The position numbers and the translations under genes were made by a program. Of a stretch of DNA of 64,000 bases, positions 11,471 through 25,200 are shown piece by piece (position 1 is the first letter of the stretch; every line of letters starts with the position of its first letter). The stretch comes from Hippophae tibetana (taxonomy: Eukaryota > Streptophyta > Magnoliopsida > Rosales > Elaeagnaceae). Below the pieces are notes generated by a model that searched no databases, was not told the origin of the DNA, and saw only the letters and a program-made list of their open reading frames with translations. The stretch covers positions 47,530,501 to 47,594,500 of the forward strand of contig CM072802.1 of the NCBI GenBank assembly GCA_037013495.1, read 5' to 3'.

Positions 11471-12848
11471 ATGCATAAATTATCATACAGTGTTGCTTGG
11501 TATAGGGTTAAAAATTATTTGCATAATTTCGTCACACATTGCACGATCATTTCTACGGTATCGACACCATGAATGGTAATCCCCTTGTCTTTGAAGCATG
11601 GTTTTTTAATTTTATCTAATATTAAGATACATGTGTTATTTATGATATTTCACATTCTAATCTATTTTTTAAATTGGTAAATAATTATTTCATTAAATCT
11701 AATATATATATTTATACTTTTTACTCATGTCTAATTTTATTTAAAATAATGATTTTATTTATTATGAGTTATTGCATATAAAGGAAAACAGTTACGTTTT
11801 ATTTATTTGTTTTAAACATTTTTAATAATATTTAGTATTAACTAGTATGTGTGAGTTTATTAACATGGGCTTATTATAAAATATTTTATTTTTACAAAAC
11901 AAAATAAGACATTTGGTATGTTAAATTATATTAAACCAATTTATTTCGCCCCGCTATAGATGACAAAAACAATGATTTTAAGTTATATTAACACATATAT
12001 ATAAGTATTTTGTAGGGATATAACTTATGAAATTTTGTAAATATTATTTTTGTTTATAGAATTAATAGACATATTTCTAATTATAAAGTTAAGATATCTA
12101 ATAAACATTAAAAGAATACGTGAAATATGTTTTAGCTCCAAATATGATAAAAACTAAATATGCATAAATTATCATACAGTGTTGCTTGGTATAGGTTTAA
12201 AAATTATTTGCATAATTTCGTCACACATTGCACGATCATGTCTACGGTATCGACATCACGAATGGTAATCCCCTTGTCTTTGAATCATGGTTTTTTAATT
12301 TTATCTAATATTAAGATACATGTGTTATTTATGATATTTCACTATCCAATCTATTTTTTGAATTGGTAAATAATTATTTCATTAAATCTAATATATATAT
12401 TTATACTTTTTACTCATGTCTAATTTTATTTAAAATAATGATTTTATTTATTATGAGTTATTGCATATAAAGGAAAACAGTTACGTTTTATTTATTTGTT
12501 TTAAACATTTTTAATAATATTTAGTATTAACTAGAATGTGTGAGTTTATTAACATGGGCTTATTATAAAATATTTTATTTTTACAAAACAAAATAAGACA
12601 TTTGGTATGTTAAATTATATTAAACCAATTTATTTCGCCCCGAAATAGATGACAAAAACAATGATTTTGAGTTATATTAACACATATATATAAGTATTTT
12701 GTAGGGAGATAACTTATGAAATTTTGTAAATATTATTTTTGTTTAGAGAATTAATAGACATATTTCTAATTATAAAGCTAAGATATCTAATAAACATTAA
12801 AAGAATACGTGAAATATGTTTTAGCTCCTAATATGATAAAAACTAAAT

Positions 12849-13339
12849 ATGCATGAATTATCATACAGTGTTGCTTGGTATAGGGTTAAAAATTATTTGC
12901 ATAATTTCGTCACACATTGCACGATCATTTCTACGGTATCGACACCACGAATGGTAATCCAAGGAAAACAGTTACGTTTTATTTATTTGTTTTAAACATT
13001 TTTAATAATATTTAGTATTAACTAGTATGTGTGAGTTTATTAACATGGGCTTATTATAAAATATTTTATTTTTACAAAACAAAATAAGACATTTGGTATG
13101 TTAAATTATATTAAACCAATTTATTTCACCCCGAAATAGATGACAAAAACAATGATTTTGAGTTATATTAACACATATATATAAGTATTTTGTAGGGAGA
13201 TAACTTATGAAATTTTTTAAATATTATTTTTGTTTAGAGAATTAATAGACATATTTCTAATTATAAAGCTAAGATATCTAATAAACATTAAAAGAATACG
13301 TGAAATATGTTTTAGCTCCTAATATGATAAAAACTAAAT
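12849..13339. repeat. Class D deletion monomer (491 bp), copy 2
   Basis: Carries the same 198-bp deletion as copy 1, with the join between 12960 and 12961 and the same ATGCATGAATT start. It follows the S unit at 12160 and precedes M at 13340. It is the second copy produced by the 1869-bp tandem duplication and not an independent deletion. Confidence 0.95.
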
Positions 13340-14028
13340 ATGCATAAATTATCATACAGTGTTGCTTGGTATAGGGTTAAAAATTATTTGCATAATTTCG
13401 TCACACATTGCACGATCATTTCTACGGTATCGACACCATGAATGGTAATCCCCTTGTCTTTGAAGCATGGTTTTTTAATTTTATCTAATATTAAGATACA
13501 TGTGTTATTTATGATATTTCACATTCTAATCTATTTTTTAAATTGGTAAATAATTATTTCATTAAATCTAATATATATATTTATACTTTTTACTCATGTC
13601 TAATTTTATTTAAAATAATGATTTTATTTATTATGAGTTATTGCATATAAAGGAAAACAGTTACGTTTTATTTATTTGTTTTAAACATTTTTAATAATAT
13701 TTAGTATTAACTAGTATGTGTGAGTTTATTAACATGGGCTTATTATAAAATATTTTATTTTTACAAAACAAAATAAGACATTTGGTATGTTAAATTATAT
13801 TAAACCAATTTATTTCGCCCCGCTATAGATGACAAAAACAATGATTTTAAGTTATATTAACACATATATATAAGTATTTTGTAGGGATATAACTTATGAA
13901 ATTTTGTAAATATTATTTTTGTTTATAGAATTAATAGACATATTTCTAATTATAAAGTTAAGATATCTAATAAACATTAAAAGAATACGTGAAATATGTT
14001 TTAGCTCCAAATATGATAAAAACTAAAT

Positions 14029-17000
14029 ATGCATAAATTATCATACAGTGTTGCTTGGTATAGGTTTAAAAATTATTTGCATAATTTCGTCACACATTGC
14101 ACGATCATGTCTACGGTATCGACATCACGAATGGTAATCCCCTTGTCTTTGAATCATGGTTTTTTAATTTTATCTAATATTAAGATACATGTGTTATTTA
14201 TGATATTTCACTATCCAATCTATTTTTTGAATTGGTAAATAATTATTTCATTAAATCTAATATATATATTTATACTTTTTACTCATGTCTAATTTTATTT
14301 AAAATAATGATTTTATTTATTATGAGTTATTGCATATAAAGGAAAACAGTTACGTTTTATTTATTTGTTTTAAACATTTTTAATAATATTTAGTATTAAC
14401 TAGAATGTGTGAGTTTATTAACATGGGCTCATTATAAAATATTTTATTTTTACAAAACAAAATAAGACATTTGGTATGTTAAATTATATTAAACCAATTT
14501 ATTTCGCCCCGAAATAGATGACAAAAACAATGATTTTAAGTTATATTAACACATATATATAAGTATTTTGTAGGGATATAACTTATGAAATTTTGTAAAT
14601 ATTATTTTTGTTTAGAGAATTAATAGACATATTTCTAATTATAAAGTTAAGATATCTAATAAACATTTAAAGAATACGTGAAATATATTTTAGCTCCTAA
14701 TATGATAAAAATTAAATATGCATAAATTATCATATAATGTCGCTTGGTATAGGTTTAAAAATTATTTGCATAATTTCGTCACACATTGCACGATCATGTC
14801 TACGGTATCGACACCGCGAATGGTAATCCCCTTGTCTTGGAATCATGGTTTTTTAATTTTATCTAATATTAAGATACATGTGTTATTTATGATACTTCAC
14901 CTTCCAATCTATTTTTTGAATTGGTAAATAATTATTTCATTAAATCTAATATATATATTTATACTTTTTACTTATGTCTAATTTTATTTAAAATAATGAT
15001 TTTATTTATTATGAGTTATTGCATATAAAGGAAAACAGTTACGTTTTTTTTATTTGTTTTAAACATTTTTAATAATATTTAGTATTAACTAGTATGTGTG
15101 AGTTTATTAACATGGGCTTATTATAAAATATTTTATTTTTACAAAACAAAATAAGACATTTGGTATGTTAAATTATATTAAACCAATTTATTTCGCCCCG
15201 AAATAGATGACAAAAACAATGATTTTGAGTTATATTAACACATATATATAAGTATTTTGTAGGGAGATAACTTATGAAATTTTGTAAATATTATTTTTGT
15301 TTAGAGAATTAATAGACATATTTCTAATTATAAAGCTAAGATATCTAATAAACATTAAAAGAATACGTGAAATATGTTTTAGCTCCTAATATGATAAAAA
15401 CTAAATATGCATAAATTATCATACAGTGTTGCTTGGTATAGGGTTAAAAATTATTTGCATAATTTCGTCACACATTGCACGATCATTTCTACGGTATCGA
15501 CACTACGAATGGTAATCCCCTTGTCTTTGAAGCATGGTTTTTTAATTTTATCTAATATTAAGATACATGTGTTATTTATGATATTTCACATTCTAATCTA
15601 TTTTTTAAATTGGTAAATAATTATTTCATTAAATCCAATATATAAATTTATTCTTTTTACTTATGTCTAATTTTATTTAAAATAATTATTTTATTTATTA
15701 TGAGTTATTGCATATAAAGAAAAACAGTTACGTTTTATTTATTCGTTTTAAACATTTTTAATAATATTTAGTATTAACTAGTATGTGTGAGTTTATTAAA
15801 ATGGGCTTATTATAAAATATTTTATTTTTACAAAACAAAATAAGACATTTGGTATGTTAAATTATATTAAACCAATTTATTTCGCCCCGAAATAGATGAC
15901 AAAAACAATGATTTTGAGTTATATTAACACATATATATAAGTATTTTTTAGGGATATAACTTATGAAATTTTGTAAATATTATTTTTGTTTAGAGAATTA
16001 ATAGACATATTTCTAATTATAAAGTTAAGATATCTAATAAACATTTAAAGAATACGTGAAATATTTTTTAGCTCCTAATATGATAAAAATTAAATATGCA
16101 TAAATTATCATATAATGTCGCTTGGTATAGGTTTAAAAATTATTTGCATAATTTCGTCACACATTGCACGATCATGTCTACGGTATCGACACCGCGAATG
16201 GTAATCCCCTTGTCTTGGAATCATGGTTTTTTAATTTTATCTAATATTAAGATACATGTGTTATTTATGATACTTCACCTTCCAATCTATTTTTTGAATT
16301 GGTAAATAATTATTTCATTAAATCTAATATATATATTTATACTTTTTACTTATGTCTAATTTTATTTAAAATAATGATTTTATTTATTATGAGTTATTGC
16401 ATATAAAGGAAAACAGTTACGTTTTATTTATTTGTTTTAAACATTTTTAATAATATTTAGTATTAACTAGTATGTGTGAGTTTATTAACATGGGCTTATT
16501 ATAAAATATTTTATTTTTACAAAACAAAATAAGACATTTGGTATGTTAAATTATATTAAACCAATTTATTTCACCCCGAAATAGATGACAAAAACAATGA
16601 TTTTGAGTTATATTAACACATATATATAAGTATTTTGTAGGGATATAACTTATGAAATTTTGTAAATATTATTTTTGTTTATAGAATTAATAGACATATT
16701 TCTAATTATAAAGTTAAGATATCTAATAAACATTAAAAGAATACGTGAAATATGTTTTAGCTCCAAATATGATAAAAACTAAATATGCATAAATTATCAT
16801 ACAGTGTTGCTTGGTATAGGTTTAAAAATTATTTGCATAATTTCGTCACACATTGCACGATCATGTCTACGGTATCGACATCACGAATGGTAATCCCCTT
16901 GTCTTTGAATCATGGTTTTTTAATTTTATCTAATATTAAGATACATGTGTTATTTATGATATTTCACTATCCAATCTATTTTTTGAATTGGTAAATAATT

Positions 17001-19540
17001 ATTTCATTAAATCTAATATATATATTTATACTTTTTACTCATGTCTAATTTTATTTAAAATAATGATTTTATTTATTATGAGTTATTGCATATAAAGGAA
17101 AACAGTTACGTTTTATTTATTTGTTTTAAACATTTTTAATAATATTTAGTATTAACTAGAATGTGTGAGTTTATTAACATGGGCTTATTATAAAATATTT
17201 TATTTTTACAAAACAAAATAAGACATTTGGTATGTTAAATTATATTAAACCAATTTATTTCGCCCCGAAATAGATGACAAAAACAATGATTTTAAGTTAT
17301 ATTAACACATATATATAAGTATTTTGTAGGGATATAACTTATGAAATTTTGTAAATATTATTTTTGTTTAGAGAATTAATAGACATATTTCTAATTATAA
17401 AGTTAAGATATCTAATAAACATTTAAAGAATACGTGAAATATATTTTAGCTCCTAATATGATAAAAATTAAATATGCATAAATTATCATATAATGTCGCT
17501 TGGTATAGGTTTAAAAATTATTTGCATAATTTCGTCACACATTGCACGATCATGTCTACGGTATCGACACCGCGAATGGTAATCCCCTTGTCTTGGAATC
17601 ATGGTTTTTTAATTTTATCTAATATTAAGATACATGTGTTATTTATGATACTTCACCTTCCAATCTATTTTTTGAATTGGTAAATAATTATTTCATTAAA
17701 TCTAATATATATATTTATACTTTTTACTTATGTCTAATTTTATTTAAAATAATGATTTTATTTATTATGAGTTATTGCATATAAAGGAAAACAGTTACGT
17801 TTTTTTTATTTGTTTTAAACATTTTTAATAATATTTAGTATTAACTAGTATGTGTGAGTTTATTAACATGGGCTTATTATAAAATATTTTATTTTTACAA
17901 AACAAAATAAGACATTTGGTATGTTAAATTATATTAAACCAATTTATTTCGCCCCGAAATAGATGACAAAAACAATGATTTTGAGTTATATTAACACATA
18001 TATATAAGTATTTTGTAGGGAGATAACTTATGAAATTTTGTAAATATTATTTTTGTTTAGAGAATTAATAGACATATTTCTAATTATAAAGCTAAGATAT
18101 CTAATAAACATTAAAAGAATACGTGAAATATGTTTTAGCTCCTAATATGATAAAAACTAAATATGCATAAATTATCATACAGTGTTGCTTGGTATAGGGT
18201 TAAAAATTATTTGCATAATTTCGTCACACATTGCACGATCATTTCTACGGTATCGACACTACGAATGGTAATCCCCTTGTCTTTGAAGCATGGTTTTTTA
18301 ATTTTATCTAATATTAAGATACATGTGTTATTTATGATATTTCACATTCTAATCTATTTTTTAAATTGGTAAATAATTATTTCATTAAATCCAATATATA
18401 AATTTATTCTTTTTACTTATGTCTAATTTTATTTAAAATAATTATTTTATTTATTATGAGTTATTGCATATAAAGAAAAACAGTTACGTTTTATTTATTC
18501 GTTTTAAACATTTTTAATAATATTTAGTATTAACTAGTATGTGTGAGTTTATTAAAATGGGCTTATTATAAAATATTTTATTTTTACAAAACAAAATAAG
18601 ACATTTGGTATGTTAAATTATATTAAACCAATTTATTTCGCCCCGAAATAGATGACAAAAACAATGATTTTGAGTTATATTAACACATATATATAAGTAT
18701 TTTTTAGGGATATAACTTATGAAATTTTGTAAATATTATTTTTGTTTAGAGAATTAATAGACATATTTCTAATTATAAAGTTAAGATATCTAATAAACAT
18801 TTAAAGAATACGTGAAATATTTTTTAGCTCCTAATATGATAAAAATTAAATATGCATAAATTATCATATAATGTCGCTTGGTATAGGTTTAAAAATTATT
18901 TGCATAATTTCGTCACACTTTGCACGATCATGTCTACGGTATCGACACCGCGAATGGTAATCCCCTTGTCTTGGAATCATGGTTTTTTAATTTTATCTAA
19001 TATTAAGATACATGTGTTATTTATGATACTTCACCTTCCAATCTATTTTTTGAATTGGTAAATAATTATTTCATTAAATCTAATATATATATTTATACTT
19101 TTTACTTATGTCTAATTTTATTTAAAATAATGATTTTATTTATTATGAGTTATTGCATATAAAGGAAAACAGTTACGTTTTATTTATTTGTTTTAAACAT
19201 TTTTAATAATATTTAGTATTAACTAGTATGTGTGAGTTTATTAACATGGGCTTATTATAAAATATTTTATTTTTACAAAACAAAATAAGACATTTGGTAT
19301 GTTAAATTATATTAAACCAATGTATTTCACCCCGAAATAGATGACAAAAACAATGATTTTGAGTTATATTAACACATATATATAAGTATTTTGTAGGGAG
19401 ATAACTTATGAAATTTTTTAAATATTATTTTTGTTTAGAGAATTAATAGACATATTTCTAATTATAAAGCTAAGATATCTAATAAACATTAAAAGAATAC
19501 GTGAAATATGTTTTAGCTCCTAATATGATAAAAACTAAAT
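14029..19540. repeat. S-A-B-A tetramer, two copies, 2756-bp period
   Basis: Units: S (14029), A (14718), B (15407), A (16096), S (16785), A (17474), B (18163), A (18852). The same order as 3400-6156 recurs here at offsets near 13.4 kb. The second tetramer ends with A at 18852, which has a private CACACTTTGC in the core and CAATGTATTTC near 19318. The A units at 14718 and 17474 share the long T run in ACGTTTTTTTT with 1333, 4089 and 5468. The B units are full B type, unlike the chimera at 2022. Confidence 0.8.
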
Positions 19541-22296
19541 ATGCATAAATTATCATACAGTGTTGCTTGGTATAGGGTTAAAAATTATTTGCATAATTTC
19601 GTCACACATTGCACGATCATTTCTACGGTATCGACACCACGAATGGTAATCCCCTTGTCTTTGAAGCATGGTTTTTTAATTTTATCTAATATTAAGATAC
19701 ATGTGTTATTTATGATATTTCACATTCTAATCTATTTTTTAAATTGGTAAATAATTATTTCATTAAATCCAATATATAAATTTATTCTTTTTACTTATGT
19801 CTAATTTTATTTAAAATAATTATTTTATTTATTATGAGTTATTGCATATAAAGGAAAACAGTTACGTTTTATTTATTCGTTTTAAACATTTTTAATAATA
19901 TTTAGTATTAACTAGTATGTGTGAGTTTATTAAAATGGGCTTATTATAAAATATTTTATTTTTACAAAACAAAATAAGACATTTGGTATGTTAAATTATA
20001 TTAAACCAATTTATTTCGCCCCGAAATATATGACAAAAACAATGATTTTGAGTTATATTAACACATATATATAAGTATTTTGTAGGGAGATAACTTATGA
20101 AATTTTGTAAATATTATTTATGTTTAGAGAATTATTTGACATATTTCTAATAATAAAGTTAAGATATCTAATAAACATTTAAAGAATACGTGAAATATGT
20201 TTTAGCTCCTAATATGATAAAAACTAAATATGCATAAATTATCATATAATGTTGCTTGGTATAGGTTTAAAAATTATTGGCATAATTTCGTCACATATTG
20301 CACGATCATGTCTACGGTATCGACACCGCGAATGGTAATCCCCTTGTCTTTGAATCATGGTTTTTTAATTTTATCTAATATTAAGATACATGTGTTATTT
20401 ATGATACTTCACCTTCCAATCTATTTTTTGAATTGGTAAATAATTATTTCATAAAATCTAATATATATATTTATTCTTTTTACTTATGTCTAATTTTATT
20501 TAAAATAATGATTTTATTTATTATGAGTTCTTGCATATAAAGGAAAACAGTTACGTTTTATTTATTTGTTTTAAACATTTTTAATAATATTTAGTATTAA
20601 CTAGTATGTGTGAGTTTGTTAACATGGACTTATTATAACATATTTTATTTTTAGAAAACAAAATAAGACATTTGGTATGTTAAATTATATTAAACCAATT
20701 TATTTCGCCCCGAAATAGATGACAAAAACAATGATTTTGAGTTATACTAACACATATATATAAGTATTTTGTAGGGAGATAACTTATGAAATTTTGTAAA
20801 TATTATTTTTGTTTAGAGAATTAATAGACATATTTCTAATTATAAAGCTAAGATATCTAATAAACATTAAAAGAATACGTGAAATATGTTTTAGCTCCTA
20901 ATATGATAAAAACTAAATATGCATAAATTATCATACAGTGTTGCTTGGTATAGGGTTAAAAATTATTTGCATAATTTCGTCACACATTGCACGATCATTT
21001 CTACGGTATCGACACTACGAATGGTAATCCCCTTATCTTTGAAGCATGGTTTTTTAATTTTATCTAATATTAAGATACATGTGTTATTTATGATATTTCA
21101 CATTCTAATCTATTTTTTAAATTGGTAAATAATTATTTCATTAAATCCAATATATAAATTTATTCTTTTTACTTATGTCTAATTTTATTTAAAATAATTA
21201 TTTTATTTATTATGAGTTATTGCATATAAAGAAAAACAGTTACGTTTTATTTATTCGTTTTAAACATTTTTAATAATATTTAGTATTAACTAGTATGTGT
21301 GAGTTTATTAAAATGGGCTTATTATAAAATATTTTATTTTTACAAAACAAAATAAGACATTTGGTATGTTAAATTATATTAAACCAATTTATTTCGCCCC
21401 GAAATAGATGACAAAAACAATGATTTTGAGTTATATTAACACATATATATAAGTATTTTTTAGGGATATAACTTATGAAATTTTGTAAATATTATTTTTG
21501 TTTAGAGAATTAATAGACATATTTCTAATTATAAAGTTAAGATATCTAATAAACATTTAAAGAATACGTGAAATATTTTTTAGCTCCTAATATGATAAAA
21601 ATTAAATATGCATAAATTATCATATAATGTCGCTTGGTATAGGTTTAAAAATTATTTGCATAATTTCGTCACACATTGCACGATCATGTCTACGGTATCG
21701 ACACCGCGAATGGTAATCCCCTTGTCTTGGAATCATGGTTTTTTAATTTTATCTAATATTAAGATACATGTGTTATTTATGATACTTCACCTTCCAATCT
21801 ATTTTTTGAATTGGTAAATAATTATTTCATTAAATCTAATATATATATTTATACTTTTTACTTATGTCTAATTTTATTTAAAATAATGATTTTATTTATT
21901 ATGAGTTATTGCATATAAAGGAAAACAGTTACGTTTTATTTATTTGTTTTAAACATTTTTAATAATATTTAGTATTAACTAGTATGTGTGAGTTTATTAA
22001 CATGGGCTTATTATAAAATATTTTATTTTTACAAAACAAAATAAGACATTTGGTATGTTAAATTATATTAAACCAATTTATTTCACCCCGAAATAGATGA
22101 CAAAAACAATGATTTTGAGTTATATTAACACATATATATAAGTATTTTGTAGGGAGATAACTTATGAAATTTTTTAAATATTATTTTTGTTTAGAGAATT
22201 AATAGACATATTTCTAATTATAAAGCTAAGATATCTAATAAACATTAAAAGAATACGTGAAATATGTTTTAGCTCCTAATATGATAAAAACTAAAT
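19541..22296. repeat. B-C-B-A tetramer, 2756 bp
   Basis: Units: B (19541), C (20230), B (20919), A (21608). The same order recurs at 22297 (offset 2756), at 25742 and at 7535. The unit at 20230 is the most aberrant C copy, with a cluster of private changes in its middle, listed separately. The unit at 20919 carries ACACTACG in the core (like 15407 and 18163) and CCCCTTATCTTTG, so it is not the same B subtype as its neighbours 19541 and 22297 (ACACCACG). This tetramer therefore mixes two B sublineages. Confidence 0.75.
20453..20747. other. Patch of clustered private substitutions in one unit
   Basis: Within about 295 bp of the unit at 20230 I count seven single-base changes absent from its class C relatives at 8224, 22986 and 26431: A at 20453, C at 20530, G at 20618, A at 20628, C at 20639, G at 20654 and C at 20747. 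There is also TTATTC in place of TTATAC after a TATATATAT run. The flanking 300 bp on each side match the relatives. Surrounding units typically carry zero or one private change over the same interval. Confidence 0.75.
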
Positions 22297-25200
22297 ATGC
22301 ATAAATTATCATACAGTTTTGCTTGGTATAGGGTTAAAAATTATTTGCATAATTTCGTCACACATTGCACGATCATTTCTACGGTATCGACACCACGAAT
22401 GGTAATCCCCTTGTCTTTGAAGCATGGTTTTTTAATTTTATCTAATATTAAGATACATGTGTTATTTATGATATTTCACATTCTAATCTATTTTTTAAAT
22501 TGGTAAATAATTATTTCATTAAATCCAATATATAAATTTATTCTTTTTACTTATGTCTAATTTTATTTAAAATAATTATTTTATTTATTATGAGTTATTG
22601 CATATAAAGGAAAACAGTTACGTTTTATTTATTCGTTTTAAACATTTTTAATAATATTTAGTATTAACTAGTATGTGTGAGTTTATTAAAATGGGCTTAT
22701 TATAAAATATTTTATTTTTACAAAACAAAATAAGACATTTGGTATGTTAAATTATATTAAACCAATTTATTTCGCCCCGAAATATATGACAAAAACAATG
22801 ATTTTGAGTTATATTAACACATATATATAAGTATTTTGTAGGGAGATAACTTATGAAATTTTGTAAATATTATTTATGTTTAGAGAATTATTTGACATAT
22901 TTCTAATAATAAAGTTAAGATATCTAATAAACATTTAAAGAATACGTGAAATATGTTTTAGCTCCTAATATGATAAAAACTAAATATGCATAAATTATCA
23001 TATAATGTTGCTTGGTATAGGTTTAAAAATTATTGGCATAATTTCGTCACATATTGCACGATCATGTCTACGGTATCGACACCGCGAATGGTAATCCCCT
23101 TGTCTTTGAATCATGGTTTTTTAATTTTATCTAATATTAAGATACATGTGTTATTTATGATACTTCACCTTCCAATCTATTTTTTGAATTGGTAAATAAT
23201 TATTTCATTAAATCTAATATATATATTTATACTTTTTACTTATGTCTAATTTTATTTAAAATAATGATTTTATTTATTATGAGTTATTGCATATAAAGGA
23301 AAACAGTTACGTTTTATTTATTTGTTTTAAACATTTTTAATAATATTTAGTATTAACTAGTATGTGTGAGTTTATTAACATGGGCTTATTATAAAATATT
23401 TTATTTTTACAAAACAAAATAAGACATTTGGTATGTTAAATTATATTAAACCAATTTATTTCGCCCTGAAATAGATGACAAAAACAATGATTTTGAGTTA
23501 TATTAACACATATATATAAGTATTTTGTAGGGAGATAACTTATGAAATTTTGTAAATATTATTTTTGTTTAGAGAATTAATAGACATATTTCTAATTATA
23601 AAGCTAAGATATCTAATAAACATTAAAAGAATACGTGAAATATGTTTTAGCTCCTAATATGATAAAAACTAAATATGCATAAATTATCATACAGTGTTGC
23701 TTGGTATAGGGTTAAAAATTATTTGCATAATTTCGTCACACATTGCACGATCATTTCTACGGTATCGACACCACGAATGGTAATCCCCTTGTCTTTGAAG
23801 CATGGTTTTTTAATTTTATCTAATATTAAGATACATGTGTTATTTATGATATTTCACATTCTAATCTATTTTTTAAATTGGTAAATAATTATTTCATTAA
23901 ATCCAATATATAAATTTATTCTTTTTACTTATGTCTAATTTTATTTAAAATAATTATTTTATTTATTATGAGTTATTGCATATAAAGGAAAACAGTTACG
24001 TTTTATTTATTCGTTTTAAACATTTTTAATAATATTTAGTATTAACTAGTATGTGTGAGTTTATTAAAATGGGCTTATTATAAAATATTTTATTTTTACA
24101 AAACAAAATAAGACATTTGGTATGTTAAATTATATTAAACCAATTTATTTTGCCCCGAAATAGATGACAAAAACAATGATTTTGAGTTATATTAACACAT
24201 ATATATAAGTATTTTTTAGGGATATAACTTATGAAATTTTGTAAATATTATTTTTGTTTAGAGAATTAATAGACATATTTCTAATTATAAAGTTAAGATA
24301 TCTAATAAACATTTAAAGAATACGTGAAATATTTTTTAGCTCCTAATATGATAAAAATTAAATATGCATAAATTATCATATAATGTCGCTTGGTATAGGT
24401 TTAAAAATTATTTGCATAATTTCGTCACACATTGCACGATCATGTCTACGGTATCGACACCGCGAATGGTAATCCCCTTGTCTTGGAATCATGGTTTTTT
24501 AATTTTATCTAATATTAAGATACATGTGTTATTTATGATACTTCACCTTCCAATCTATTTTTTGAATTGGTAAATAATTATTTCATTAAATCTAATATAT
24601 ATATTTATACTTTTTACTTATGTCTAATTTTATTTAAAATAATGATTTTATTTATTATGAGTTATTGCATATAAAGGAAAACAGTTACGTTTTATTTATT
24701 TGTTTTAAACATTTTTAATAATATTTAGTATTAACTAGTATGTGTGAGTTTATTAACATGGGCTTATTATAAAATATTTTATTTTTACAAAACAAAATAA
24801 GACATTTGGTATGTTAAATTATATTAAACCAATTTATTTCGCCCCGAAATAGATGACAAAAACAATGATTTTGAGTTATATTAACACATATATATAAGTA
24901 TTTTGTAGTGAGATAACTTATGAAATTTTGTAAATATTATTTTTGTTTAGAGAATTAATAGACATATTTCTAATTATAAAGCTAAGATATCTAATAAACA
25001 TTAAAAGAACACGTGAAATATGTTTTAGCTCCTAATATGATAAAAACTAAATATGCATAAATTATCATACAGTGTTGCTTGGTATAGGGTTAAAAATTAT
25101 TTGCATAATTTCGTCACACATTGCACGATCATTTCTACGGTATCGACACCACGAATGGTAATCCCCTTGTCTTTGAATCATGGTTTTTAAATTTTATCTA

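Larger units (their letters stand above)
10681..14537. repeat. Tandem D-M-S trimer, 1869-bp period
   Basis: Bases 10681-12668 match 12550-14537 at an offset of 1869 bp (491 + 689 + 689). The only difference I found is C at 14430 against T at 12561. Units are D (10980), M (11471), S (12160), D (12849), M (13340), S (14029). Class M has ACACCATGAATGG in the core, which puts TGA in the usual frame, and CCCCGCTATAG in place of the second dyad. The match starts after the X marker TTTAGTAAC and ends where GATTTTGAG changes to GATTTTAAG. Confidence 0.9.
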
